Origin: Zarea fungicola
Lineage: Eukaryota > Ascomycota > Sordariomycetes > Hypocreales > Cordycipitaceae
Assembly: GCA_900169235.1 (NCBI GenBank)
Contig: FWCC01000128.1
Span: 57,605-121,604 of the forward strand
DNA: 64,000 nt
Direction of reading: 5' to 3'
Part shown: piece by piece, positions 1 through 12,429 of the stretch
How positions within the stretch are numbered: the first letter of the stretch is position 1
Layout of the letters: every line of letters starts with the position of its first letter
Translations under genes and position numbers: made by a program
The notes under the pieces: model-generated
The model's input: only the letters and a program-made list of their open reading frames with translations
Told to the model about the DNA's origin: nothing
Databases searched by the model: none

Positions 1-2214
1 CGCGTCAAAGACCTCAGTGCAAGGAATGGAGACGATGCGGGCCTTGAGACCGTGTTTGTCAGCGAGCTCCTTGGCGGCCGCGACGCAGATGGACACCTCG
101 GAACCGGTGGAGATGAGGGTCACGTTGGCACCCTCCACCTCCTGCAGGACATAGGCACCCTTGGACGCCTTCTCAATGGTAGCGCCCTCGAGTTGGGGCA
201 GGTTCTGGCGCGACAGGGCAATGATGCTGGGGGTGTGCTTGGAGGTGAGGGCGACGTAGTAGGCAGCGCTGGTCTCGTTGCCATCGGCAGGGCGCCAGAC
301 CATGCAGTTGGGCAGAGCGCGGAAGTGCGCAAGAGTCTCAATTGGCTGATGGGTAGGACCGTCCTCGCCGAGGCCAATAGAGTCGTGAGTGGCGACCCAG
401 ATGTTGCGGAAGTGCGAGAGGGCGGACAGACGGACGGCACCGGCAGCGTATGAAACAAAGTTAAGGAAGGTGCCAGAGTAAGGCAGGACAGTGCCGTAGG
501 CAGAGAGACCGTTCATGATGGCACCCATGGCGTGCTCACGGACACCGTAGCGGACATAGCGGCCGCTGTAGTCACCCAGGCTGGTGGCCTTGGGCTGGAA
601 GTCGACAGCGTCTTTCCAGCGGGTGAGGTTGGAGCCGGTAAGATCGGCAGAGCCACCAAACAGCTCGGGGACAGCGGCCTCGATCTTGGTGAGGACAGTC
701 TCGGAGAGCTTGCGGGTAGCGACGGCGGGATCGGCAGGCGTGTATGTGGGGAGGCTCTTCTCCCAGCCCTCGGGAAGGTCGCCGGTCTGGCGACGGGCGA
801 GGTCGGCATGCTCGGCAGGGAAGCTCTCCTTGTACTTGGCAAAGAGCTGGTTCCACTCAGACTCGGCGGCGGCACCCTCAGAAGAGTGCTTGCCGTAGAG
901 GTCATAGACCTGCTGAGGCACGGCAAAGCTCTCGTCAGGGTTGAAGCCAAACTTCTTCTTGACCTGGGCAATGTCGTCGGCCTTGAGGGGAGAGCCGTGA
1001 ACACCGTGGGTACCCTCCTTGAGGGAGCCGTAGCCAATGGTAGTGCGGAGCTTGATCATGGAGGGCTTGTCCTTGACAGCCTGGCACTCGCGGATAGCGG
1101 CGTCCATAGCAGCGAGGTCATTATCACCGTCCTCGACGATGACGACGTGCCAGCCGTAAGCCTCATAACGCTTGACAACATCCTCGGTGAAGGCGACCTT
1201 GGTGTCGCCATCAATGGAGATGTGGTTGTCATCGTAGATGCAGATGAGGTTGCCAAGCTGGAGGTGACCAGCCAGGGATGAGGCCTCACCAGAGACACCC
1301 TCCATCAAGCAGCCATCGCCGAGGAAGCAGTATGTGTAGTTGTTGACAAGGTCAAAGCCGGGCTTGTTGAAGACGGCGGCAGTGTGAGCCTGGGCCATGG
1401 CAAGACCGACGGCGTTGCAGACACCCTGGCCGAGAGGGCCAGTGGTGACCTCAATGCCAGGAGTGTCATGAGCCTCGGGGTGACCGGGGGTGATGCTGTC
1501 GATTTTCTATACAAAGGGATTAGCTAGGGTGGTGTAAGTAAAAAGCGTGTCTGTGAAAATACTCACGCGGAAATCCTTGAGGTCCTGAAGAGAGAGCTTG
1601 TAGCCGAAGAGGTGAAGCAGAGCGTACTGCAGCATGCAACCATGACCGTTTCTGATTGAATTGTTGTACTTGGTTAGCATAAGCCGGCGGCGGGCGGAGC
1701 TACCCAGTTGGGCTGCGGGTGGCGGGGTAGCAAAACTTACGAGAGGACGAAACGATCACGGTTCAACCAGGAGGGGTTCTGGGGGTTGAATCTCATGAAG
1801 TTGTTGAAGAGAACGTGGGCAATGGGAGCCATTCCCCTGTAACCATTGTATTAGCCTTGTGTTACTTTTCCTCTTCTTCTTCGAAGCCGGTACTGTATGA
1901 AGTTGCTTCATCGCGGGGTGGCGATCGTAGCTTACATGGGAGCACCGGGATGGCCCGAGTTGCTGTTGAAGGTGGCATCCACCTGGAAAAATTGTCATGT
2001 TAGCCTCTGATACTTTTTCCTTCTTGTAGATGAAGTCCGGGCGATGCATGGACGTGCAAAAGCAGAGGAGAGTAGACCAAAGCACCATGAAGCCCGTCAC
2101 AGACGGTGCAGCGGGGTGTTGTTTGGCGGGGTAATGATAGGCATGGAAGAGAGTACTTACCGCCAATAGGCGGATGGTGTTGATAGCCAACTGATCAATT
2201 TCTCCGTAAGCCAT
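1..2214 (-). CDS. Transketolase (C-terminus beyond window edge)
   Basis: Transketolase moves two-carbon ketol units in the non-oxidative pentose phosphate pathway, using thiamine diphosphate in the cytosol. Five exons are read on the minus strand: 2161-2214, 1936-1982, 1741-1836, 1567-1651 and 1-1506. All junctions keep phase and use GT-AG. The protein starts [18 protein letters not shown]. It carries the GHPGAPMGMAP substrate-site segment, the TPP-binding motif beginning GDG at about residue 157 (GDGCLMEG), and the GVREHAMG and [15 protein letters not shown] segments of the pyrimidine domain. About 596 residues are present against roughly 685 for the family, so about 90 C-terminal residues lie outside the window. 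The cluster of four introns near the 5' end is typical of highly expressed fungal metabolic genes. Confidence 0.97.
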
Positions 2215-3748
2215 GATTGTGAATGATCTGGAGATGTTAAATGAACGATGGAGTTTTCCTGGGACAATTAAGTTGTTTATAAAGGAAAACAAGGCAATTT
2301 GTAGAGCTCCGAGCAGCTGTGAGCAGTAGAAAATTTAGGAGTGGGACCCGTTCTTTTTCTGTTGGGAGGGGTTAATTATGTCATTCTTATAAAGAGCCTG
2401 CCCCGTGCTGATGGACTGTGATTTTTATTCGCTCATTGGGCCGGAAACACCTCCACCTACTACAGCCGGCATCTGGCAGCGAAACCTTTTTTGCCTCATA
2501 GTTTGAAGGCGCTTGCTTGGGCGCGTAACGGGACCACAAGGCCAGGCCCATCTAATCCAATGCCGAAGTCCCCGATACTAGGAGGATGCCCTTGACAATG
2601 ACGGTAGTGTGGATACGCTCTACGGAGTAGTTCTGCGATGAATGCCTAGCTTGAAACTGCCATATCCAGCGCCTATCCTTATCGCCTACCTACGTATACA
2701 TTTCATACTCTGCAAAGGTAGTGCATAAGCTCATTATCTAGTATAGGCGTATAATATGTTGATAAAGCAGGCCATAGTCACCTATATAAGCCACGGATTT
2801 GAGATAAGAAATGGTATAAAACTAAGCCCTGCAATTTATATAAAGAGTTAAAGAGGAAGCCATGAATTTGGCTTTATGGCCCAATATTTGGCCTGGGAAA
2901 ACGTGGTAGCAGGGGCCTTTAGTGGTGGAAAAACGAGGCCGACGATGTGTCTGGTGGTGGCGGCGGGTTCGAGGCCAAGGCTGCCTCCATGCCTACAGTA
3001 CACTGACAGCGCAGACAAATTGCTGCTATTCTCGTCGTCGCACAGCATGCCAAGCCACAGTTGTATGGGAGGAGCGCTAGGATCGTCTTTTGGCGTGCCT
3101 GATCAAACCGCAGTGTAGCTAGCCTGTGTCTGTGAAACATGCTATACCCTTGCGGCAAGCTTGTTCTTGCATGATATACCTCGTTGCGGTTGTAGGTGAA
3201 CGTGTCTGGCTGGGGCCGGGATGGACCCGCGACACAAGGCTCAGCATACACTAAAGTAGGCACTCCCTATCTGCGTTTCCGACGATGCCAGCCATTTTAC
3301 ATACACATCAACGTTCTCCTTGCTAATCAAACAAAATCGAATCACTAGCTATTCTTGATATAAACAGACCGAAAACTCCTGTAGATAAACCGCCCTATTG
3401 ACTCCGCGGGTTGTAGCCAAATGACAATGGCTTGGTCTAATGCACGTCCACCAAAAACACAATGGACGGCCGCCACCGTTTTTGCAGCATTAAACCTCGG
3501 GGTTTATGAAAATCCATATTGCTATTCCCTTTCTTTTCTTTGAATTCTTTCATAGCCAAGCAAAATATCCCATCCTTCTCCTAACGTCAGCACCGCCCAG
3601 AAACTGTGACGAGATCCTTACGATTCCCCGACAATCGCTCATCTTGGCAGCAACTGCCCGTCAATAATACATGCCTAGGGCCTCTTGCTTCCCTTCCCAC
3701 CGTCAAGCCTCAGCTAGCCAAGAAGCTAGGAATTTCATCTCCTTGCTC
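2215..3748. other. Spacer between transketolase and Pab2-like gene
   Basis: This is the promoter side of the transketolase gene (about 2215-2700) followed by the 3' side of the Pab2-like gene. Short ORFs here have no recognisable protein pattern. No tRNA, repeat or further gene is seen. Confidence 0.6.
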
Positions 3749-4521
3749 CTAGTAAGGTGCGTAACCCCGGCCCCGGCCTCGACCACCGCCTCTGTAGGCT
3801 CCTCGCGGAGGGAAGCCGCCGCGGCCAAACCCTCCTCTGCCGCCCCGGAAACCGCCACGACCACGGCCGCGGCCCATGCCGGGAACGTTGGTGCGCTTAG
3901 GCGTCACCTTGATGTTGCGACCCTTGAGGACGCTTTCGTTGAGGACGAGAGCCTGCGCGACGAGGCTGGGCTCCGAGAATTCGACATAGGCATATCTAAA
4001 ACCATTCCAAGCGATTAGCAATCAGCAGAGGAGAAGGAAAAAAAAAACCTTTGAGCTCCAAAGAAATAGGCATCTTACCCTTTCGGCTGGCCGGAAAACT
4101 TGTCCAGGAGAATCGTGACGCGGTTGATGGAACCGCAGCTCTGGAAATGCGCCTGAATCTCCTCTGGTGACGCAGAGTAGTCGACGTTGCCTACAAAGAT
4201 GCTGCGCGAGTCGACCGACTCCTTGTCATCAGCAAGACTGGCAGATTGCTGTTCCAAGCTCGCCTGCATCTCCCGGAGCTTCTCTGCCTCCTCTTCCATT
4301 TCCGCCACGCGACGCTTCATGGCCGAAATCTCTTCCTATTACCGAAAAAAAAAGTCGCGTAAGCAAATCTTGTGTCTCGCGATATCCCCCCCCTTTATTC
4401 AACTCGTGTAGATTTTTCTCCGCAGAGAGGGCCTGTCGCTCACCTCCTCTGTTCCTGCCATCTCGCCCTCTTGTTCATGATCGACCGGGATCGGCTCCTC
4501 TGGCTTGGTTGGCTCCGACAT
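3749..4521 (-). CDS. Nuclear poly(A)-binding protein, Pab2/PABPN1-like
   Basis: The predicted protein has 193 residues and one RNA recognition motif. Family knowledge places Pab2/PABPN1 in the nucleus, binding poly(A) tails and taking part in polyadenylation and exosome-linked RNA decay. Exons are 4444-4521, 4079-4335 and 3749-3995; both introns are GT-AG and phase-consistent. The layout matches the family: an acidic N-terminus, a short coiled coil ([20 protein letters not shown]), an RRM with RNP2 [10 protein letters not shown] and RNP1 split by the intron (GQPKG then YAYVEF), and an Arg/Gly-rich tail with repeated GRGRG and RGG units, the usual target of arginine methylation. The ATG at 4521 is the first in frame. 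A different RRM protein is possible, but coiled coil, single RRM and RGG tail together favour Pab2. Confidence 0.88.
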
Positions 4522-5448
4522 GTTGCTGAGTCCGCTAATCTAAAACAATGAAGGAAGTAGGAAGCAGCGTTTTGTATTCTGCGATATGAACCCTGTTTGA
4601 ATCGGTTAGCCTGAAACTGAGCGCGCAGTTGGATTTTCGTCAAGTGATTGCGATGAAGTGAATGCGACGCGCAGTTGGTATAGGCAAAGTGAGTAAAAAA
4701 AAAAAAGAATGCTGTGAGAGTGAGGCTTTGCAGGGTGGGCAAACAAAGAGAAAGCTCCGACGCGAAATTCTTTGTAATGTGGTGACGAAAGCGACAAAAA
4801 GACGACAAGGGAAAAAATCTTACTAGGGTACTCTGCTTTCCGACGCAACAACAAGCGCTCCTTCACCGTTGACGACGAGGTATGGAAAAAGGGTGATGCA
4901 AAGACGTAGTAGATCTGAGTCGCCATCACCAAGCGCAACCGCGCCATGAACGGACTGGCTGCACAGTGTGGGGAACCGAAGTTTGGCCGATTGCCACAAC
5001 GAGGACATGCAATACTACTCTCCTCGACGCGTAGAAAATTGAGAAAAGTTTTTTATTATGTCATTTTGTGAAGTGGCATGCTTCTGCGATACTATTGCTA
5101 CTCTTGTGCACACTACATTAATTATCAGGCTTATGAAAAAAGCCCAACCAGTCGGGATATCTTACCGTGCTGATCCTGCGGTCCTGCCAATTGACACCAT
5201 AACGATACTTACTTGGAAGAGCAAAATGAAGATGGCCTGTTGGCTGTGGCAGTATAATGAAAATAAAACTGATGAAATAATTTCCTGGCGGAGAGGCACT
5301 CTCGCAGCGACTTGCATGTAGCAGTGGAGTCTCTCCTGCAGCAGGCAAACAAGGCTCTTGAGGCCCCCTTGTGTACTCCAACCACCACTTGGTGGTGCGC
5401 AAATAACCGATGCATTCTCTTGTGTTCAGTATGAGCTATCCATGAAAA
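4522..5448. other. Spacer with two divergent promoters
   Basis: The region lies between the Pab2-like start (minus strand) and the MFS transporter start (plus strand), so it should hold both promoters. It contains a poly(A/T) tract near 4697. No gene is supported. Confidence 0.55.
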
Positions 5449-7114
5449 ATGGCGCCAAGTACACCATGCGAAAGCCAGCCGCTTCTGCGGAATGAGGCTT
5501 CATCAGGCGACCACCTACCTGAGGAAGCCACCAAACATGCCACTCTAGCCAGGCCGCTGCGCGTTGTTATCCCCGGCATCCTGATGCTCTTCCTCAGTGA
5601 ATGGTGTTCGGTTTTCATCCGCATCTCTATGGGGGCGCTTATGGAACGAGCCATCTGCCAGCGCCAGTATCCCAATGTTGTCGACTCGCTGCACGACCCG
5701 CGCTGCAAGAGTGGTACTGTCCAAGCCGAGCTGTTCACTGTCAGCGGCTGGGAATCAAGCTTTATTTTGATTCCAGCCCTCCTAACAGCCATTCCATACA
5801 ATATGATGGCCGAGGCCTATGGGCCGAAACTCGTAGTCCTTCTCATGGTGTTTGGCCAACTGCTGGCTCATAGCGCCGAGCTGATAGTCTGTACGTGCAG
5901 CCTGCCTGTCGTTGGGAGGCTATGACCGCGAATATCTTGCTGATTTTTTTTTTTTTAAAAATTGAAAACATATAGGCCTTCTTCCACACGTATTCAACAC
6001 TCGCTGGGTATGGCTCTGTGCAACATTCGTTGTCGTCGGTGGAGGACCAGTAGTCCTTACCTCCATGATATACTACATTGGCAATAGTATCAGCACAGAA
6101 AAGAACCGGTATGCGAGCTACAGCGTTTCAATTCTTGACATACCCCATCAAGTTACAGTGACTGATTCTGTGTACAGAGCCACTACTTTTCTTTACTGCA
6201 CTGCTATTCGCATGGTGGGCGGCCTCACGGGAGGTCCTGTCGCGTTTCTCCTCATGAAAAACGGCCCCGTATTCACAAAATGCATGGCCCTCGGTATCGG
6301 CGCTGCCATGTTTGGCCTTCAGCTCATCATGCCAGGTGATCTTATACGAAGGAGGGCCGCAACTGTGCCTCGCCCTCAGCCAGCCCAAAGTCACGCACCA
6401 GCAGCGACCTCCTCCATGCTTCGCCGAACCTTCTCAACTTGCAAACAAGGTCTCGGCAACTTTCGCAACCTCGTCCTCTCAGATGTCAAAACTGGAATAT
6501 ATCTGCTCACCGTCATGGTGTATACAATAGCAGGATTCTCGGCGCTCTTCCGCTTTCAGTACGCTGCCCTACGCTTTGGATGGAGCTGGGCGGCGGCGAG
6601 TTTCCTCGCGTCCATCGCTTCGGGCGTCAGGCTCGCCATGGTGGGCGCCATACTCCCAGCCACGAGTTACTACCTTGTCAGCCGGTGCGGCGTATCGGGG
6701 TTTCACAAGGATATGTGGATGTCACGCTTTCTTGTCGCCTTGCTCCTGCTTGGTAGCTTTGCCCTTGCCGTCGCTCCCACCGGGCGAACTTTCATCGCTG
6801 CTATATGCTTGTCTGAGCTGAGCGCCGGTCATGTGCAGGCAACTGTTAGTTTAATCACATCCATGACAGATGAGACGCATAAAGGGATGGTTTTTGGCTA
6901 TGTTGCCGTCTTTGAAGCCATCGGTGGTATAGTCTCCGGACCCCTGTTGGCCAGTCTTTTTAGCCTTGGTCTTGATTGGGGGGCGAGATGGTATGGGCTT
7001 CCCTTTATGTTTGTTGGCACTCTTCAAGTGCTGGTTCTTGTTATTCTCTTTACCACTGCCAAGAATGACGCCAAGATGGACACTGGTGGTGGCTCACCCA
7101 TCGAAGATGCATAA
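5449..7114 (+). CDS. MFS transporter, fungal efflux type
   Basis: A 503-residue major facilitator superfamily protein, probably a plasma-membrane efflux carrier; the substrate cannot be read. Exons are 5449-5890, 5976-6108 and 6178-7114. The second intron is 69 bp, a multiple of three with no stop, so a naive ORF runs through it. Splicing restores the loop segment RATTFLYC. After a polar N-terminus (about 37 residues) come a hydrophobic helix (IPGILMLFL), the ERAICQRQYP segment typical of a fungal MFS subgroup, and LLPHVFNTRWVW across the first junction. Hydrophobic helices follow to the C-terminus. The gene converges tail to tail with an ABC-C transporter, with only about 200 bp between stops. 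That arrangement suggests, but does not show, a shared role in toxin or metabolite export. Confidence 0.88.
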
Positions 7115-7315
7115 GGAATTCAAGGTGGACTGCATTTAAACTCAAAAGAAAGAAAGATATTTATGATACCGCAAAAATACACAATGATCTAGATGCAGAA
7201 CTTGACAAAAATCAACAGATTAATTTAAGTCATGGCCTTGCAGAATTTACAAAGATAAAAGTTGCGCTGGAAGACAAAATGAAAAAGGCACCAGCAGGGA
7301 ATGTCATCTTGCTCT

Positions 7316-10300
7316 TCATCCGGGGCGTCGATGCAGTTCGCCGACTACTTGTCCCTTCTCCAGTTCCAGGACCATATCCGAATGTTCCGCGACATATAAG
7401 CGGTGAGTAACACTCACGACGGTGCAGCCTGCAAAGTATTCATGAAAAATCTCTTGCACTTGCGCGTCCGTTTCCTCGTCGACGCTACTGGTGGCCTCGT
7501 CCATGAACACAATCCTGGAGTTTGTCGCCTCCTTGCGAAGGATTGCCCGCGCAAGGAAGACGAGTTGCCTTTGACCCTTGGAGAGATTCAATTTACAAAG
7601 TTCCGCGTCGAGCCCGCCCCGGTTGACCATGCTGTCCCAGACGTGCAGCCGGGCTAACAGGTTGATGATTTTGGCATCTGATTCTTGTGAATGTGACCCT
7701 TGCTTGCTGTACGGATCAACATTTGTTCGCACGGAACCAGGAAGTTCGACTCCATCCTGGGGAATCGTGGTGATTGTCTCGCGCAAGCGGTCTACTGGGA
7801 TTTTCTGTATGTCACGGCCGCCTATTGAAATCACACCAGAATAGTCGACGGTATTGAGCAGCGTCATTATCAAAGAAGATTTGCCACTGATGAGTAAGCT
7901 TGAGTAAGGCTGAGTAATGAAAACATGCATAATTGTTGACATCGGAAACATACCTTCCCGTACGACCCATTACGCTAACAGTTTGTCCTGCCGGGAAGGC
8001 AGTGGTGATCTCGTCGATGCCTACTTGGAAAGCATTCGTAGGCGTGCTGTGGCGTCGAGTAAGTAACAGGGCAATTCCCACCAAATAAATGTTTATATCT
8101 GAGACATACAAATACGATGAGGAAACATCATCTAGCTCGATAGTGCCGTGCCGGGGCCAGCTCTGTAGCTCTTGGTCGTCTGGATCATCCGGTGCACTTT
8201 CCTCTACCAGCGTTGTAGTGATGAATGACTTTGTCCTCGAGACTGCACCAAAAGCAGTCTCCATGGAAATCCACCAGGTAATCATTTTCGAAAGGGACTG
8301 GCTGAATGTGGTCAAGTTTACCAAGGCTAGGCCAATGGCAGTTTGTGATGTCGTGTTCCTAAATTTCACGGCGCAGGTGATGAGAATGACAGCAATGCCA
8401 CCAACAGAAAGATCTAGAACGATAGTGAGCCAGCGCTGAATACAAAACATAATATAGTAAGGCTTTTGCGAGTAGTTGACCAAAGCAATGCATTGTGCTA
8501 CAAAGTGCGACTGCCAGCCAAAGGCCCGAATGTGAGGCATTGACTTCCTCACATCATTCAGCTTTTCGTATAGCGGCGCTTTGGACTCGATATCTAGAAG
8601 CCGAACTTGTCGTGATGTCCGTAGGTAAAACTTTTGTATGATGTAGACAAGAGCAATGCAGACGGGCACAATAACACCAGCGTATGTTGCGCCGGAGGCC
8701 ACTACTCCAACATCGGTCACCAGAGTTGTAGTCTCTGATCACCTGTTAGCTAGACTAAGTCGAGGTCTCAAAAGGGAACACATGCCATATATAAACTCAA
8801 CAAATTTCATGGGCAAAGTATGGGAAAGAAGTCCGATATCTTGACTGAAGCTAACCCGCAGATGCGTTGTCAGAACCCTCTTTTTGCGCTGTAGTCAGCT
8901 TCCGAAAACGAATGAACTTACATATTCATGATGATGCCATTATCCTTCATACTTAAAAAGTTCAGTTGGGCTCTAGATGCAAATGTAAGCGGCTGTTTAT
9001 TTATTTCTGCAGCGAAATCTTACTTCATGAGTGCTTGTAGTGTTTCCCAGTGCAATACTTCAGATGAACGTGGGACAAGCTTCAAATAATAAATTCTGCA
9101 ATACCCGGTTAGTGAAACAGGTGTTGCAAAAGCTTGACCTGGACAGACCTACATTGTTGTCGCAAGAACCAAAACAACATGCGCAATGGCTACTCCAGCG
9201 AACCCAATAAAGTACCAATTACTCGTCGGTGCCCTGTCTAACCATAGACGGACGTAAATTGCTAATTGTCATTGTTAGTATATTCTACCGTACGGATTGG
9301 GTGTGCACAGCAGCTTACCGGGAAGTCTGGAGCTGGCAGACGCGATAATAGCTAAGAGTAGCCAGAGAAAAAAGGCACCAAGCCCAAAAGTTTTGACATA
9401 ATAACCGTAGAGAAGTGAGTCCCCCTTTTGCCGAGGCGATTGATCGCGTTCTTGTGACAAGCTATTCAAGTCATCAATATTGGGCACAGCCGGCGTGACT
9501 CTTTGTGGCTTGTTGTCGCGAATGTCAACTGTATCACGCAACATGTCATTAAAAGTGTCATTGTAAAAAGTCGTCATTGGTGGAGCGTTCATTCGTCTGA
9601 CGGAGCCGTCGTCATTAAACACCAGGACAAAGTCCGCAAGCTCGAGGTGATGGCCTATTAGGCAATGTAGCTGTGAGTACTTCCAGATATAAAAGAAAAG
9701 AAAAAGGAGCAGCAGAATATAAACTTACGTATAGATGTTGTCAAAAGAACAGCTGTACCCAGGAATCTCAATATCCCGTCCTCACCTATGAGCCTGTCCA
9801 AGACAATGCGCGAGGTCTCATCGTCTATGGAGCCAAAGACATCGTCCAACACCATTAAACGTGGTTGTGGATACAAAGCACGCGCCAATGACTAGAAATT
9901 GGAGTGTTTAGTACTTTGAACAATTCTGGGATGCATAAAGTATGAATGAAAAGAGTTAGGCGTTACGTACCACTCGACTTTTCTGTCCGCCGCTTAGTCG
10001 GCAGCCGCCAGGGCCGACGACTGAGTAAATGCCACTCTCCAATTCCAGAAGATCTTCATCCAAAGCGCAGCATTGAATCACCATATTCATCCATTCTTCT
10101 TCATATTTGTCTCGGCCCAAAATATTATCCAGAATGGTCCCGTCTTCTAGCCATGGGGTCTGATCACAGTATCCAATGGGCTCGTCACTGCGTTTGGCAG
10201 AACCCGATGTGAGTTTTAGTTCACCAATCACTGCTTTGAGAAACGATGATTTTCCACAGCCAACCTTGCCAACGACCATTCCAACTTTGCCTTCTCCAAG

Positions 10301-12429
10301 TGCAATGCTTACGTTTTGAAACAATGGCCGATCATGGTTAGGATTATGTATCATTGCGTTGGCAAGTTCAAACTCAAAGTTTGGAAGTGAACGTTTTTCC
10401 TTGAGCGTCTCCAATGGTGCGATATCCGGTTTATTAAAGTACGTTTCTCTGGCGAAGAATTTTTGAATTCGTCCCAGAGACGCAAGCCCAGCAGCTAAGA
10501 AGGGTAGTGCAATCAGCGCAGTTCCCAATGGAGCCATCATTATGGAAACCGTCGAGAGAGCTGTGAAGACGTTTGCGATGCCAAGTTCAGCCAGAGACTT
10601 TGTCCAGAAAATACTACCCGCGACTACAACAACTGGCGTAAAGCCATTGGAAAACTCCCCTATTAAAGGTTAACTTGTCGTCAGGCTACGATGCAGTAAG
10701 ATGTAATGGGATGTAGATTCATATATGATGGGAACCGACGCCAAACCCATAATAATTAAATCTTGACTTACTCGTAGCATACATGGAAATCAGCAAGTGA
10801 CGCTCAGAGAGTGAGACTTTGATTTCTTCCTCGCGGAGACCTTGAATATGGTCAGAAATGAACTTTGATAAGCCGGTGGCCTTGATGCTTTTCATCTGTT
10901 GCAAGGCAAGAGACGTGGCGGCTACGCGCTCCTGAGTTTTCTGGTTCCAGTTTGCGCGTGCCGTTCCCATACGTTTTGTGACGATTGACAGAATAACGGT
11001 TGCCACTGGCCACATGTTAGATCAAGCCGTATCAAAACACCGACAGAGACCAAAAAATGAAGAGGAAAAAAAGCTTACGGCTTGCGGGAATGAGAACAAG
11101 GAAGGAGGCACCACCAACAACGCCAGAAAGAATGAACAGGCCGAGGCCGAGTTCAATCACGCTGGCTATGGCATTATGGAAATCAGAACACACTCTTTCC
11201 ACTCCAGCGATATCTGCATTCATGAGAGTCAAAATGGCAGAGTCTCGTAAATGCTCATCTTGAAGCGTCAGCACTTTATGGCACATTTCGGTAACCAAAA
11301 TTCCACGCATGTAAGTTGCGTAGCGGAAGGTAAGATGCTGGTAGTAGGCCTTTGATATCTACAGAATTCGTTAGCCGGTTCAAAACGATACATCGCGGAT
11401 GAATTACCCCCATGCCAAAATAAATAATAGCTGTGGCACCTATTAGCGCAGATGTGGTCTCCTCTGAGATTTCATCGTTGGCCACGGCTTCGATGACTCT
11501 GTGGATGAGGAATGGCTGAGCAAATGTGAAGCCAGTATGGCAAAGTCGTGGGATCAAAACAGCCCAAAATTGCCATGGCAGTGTATAAAGGCATGTTTTT
11601 GCAAGAGAATATTTCGCATTTTGGTCAGCTATGATCTATTAATGCCTAAACAACTCAAAAAGGTGGCCGAGGTGAACCACGCACTGTTGCTCCATTGTTT
11701 GAGAAATCTCGCGTGGAGTGTCGCAGAGTCAAATTCTGGCCCGAGACCTGGAAGGTCATCTACTGTCAGTATGGATCGAAACCCAAGAAGAAGTGTCGAG
11801 TTGATCCACAGAAACAACCTTCGATTCCAGAAGCCGCTGAGAGTCTCTCGGCCGAGTGCTGCGGTAAAGTCCACCCTTACCAACCGGCGCTTCGATATCT
11901 CTTGCAGTAATAGTAATATAAACTCAAGACCAGCTATCACCGCTGTAAGGCGACCGAGCCCATCGAGCCCACTTCGAAGGAAATACGAGCGGGCTTTGGC
12001 AATGTTGAGGATCAGTGAGACAGTCAAGTACAAGCTGACCAAGGCGGACGGGGTGATGATGTAGATGTGTTCTACGTAAAGCAGAGCTGCAATGCATAAA
12101 CCAGACAGAAGAGAAAAGGTGGCTGCGGCGACAGAGATCTGGGTAAAATAGGGCGGTGCTGTCCAGACATAAATCGCCGCCGCATGGCAGGCAACTAGTG
12201 CAAGGGCAAAAACGAGTTTCGCCCACAGGAGTAAGCCCGGGCGAACGCGAGGCTTACCACGCAAGAGAAGTCCAATCTGTATGGGAGTTGCTCCAAGGAG
12301 CATGCATGAAGGCAGTATCGAGAACATGGATTGCTCAAATAGTAAAGTAAAGTCAAAGTAACCAGCAAGCTGAGGCCCCCATAGCTGGTCTGCGGACCCA
12401 ACCTGAACAGCTCTTGGCGCAGAGTTCAT
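7316..12429 (-). CDS. ABC-C (MRP-type) full-length transporter
   Basis: A 14-exon model gives 1417 residues, the usual size for a fungal multidrug-resistance-associated ABC transporter. Exons are 11685-12429, 11408-11628, 11079-11358, 10772-11005, 9971-10659, 9729-9891, 9319-9654, 9153-9261, 9024-9095, 8922-8972, 8786-8850, 8110-8734, 7954-8046 and 7316-7886; phase holds across all 13 junctions. An N-terminal hydrophobic TMD0 (about residues 1-200) precedes two halves of membrane domain plus ATPase. NBD1 has Walker A GKVGCGKSS, signature LSGGQKSRV and Walker B LMVLDDVFGSID, with Asp where the catalytic Glu would be, as is usual for MRPs. NBD2 has Walker A GRTGSGKSS rebuilt by splicing, signature LSKGQRQLV and Walker B IVFMDEATSSVD with the catalytic Glu. 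The exon 11/12 junction needs a GC-AG intron and is the least certain. The gene looks intact. Confidence 0.9.

Noticed and set aside
532..1281. 249-residue plus-strand ORF opposite transketolase
   Set aside because: Antisense shadow of a confidently assigned gene with GC-rich third positions.
2940..3000. GGTTCGA sequence as a tRNA T-arm
   Set aside because: No matching acceptor, D or anticodon stem can be folded around it.
6109..6177. Reading through 69 bp in the first MFS gene as coding
   Set aside because: The stretch has GTATGC and TACAG borders, is a multiple of three by chance, and interrupts a conserved loop with a hydrophilic insert.
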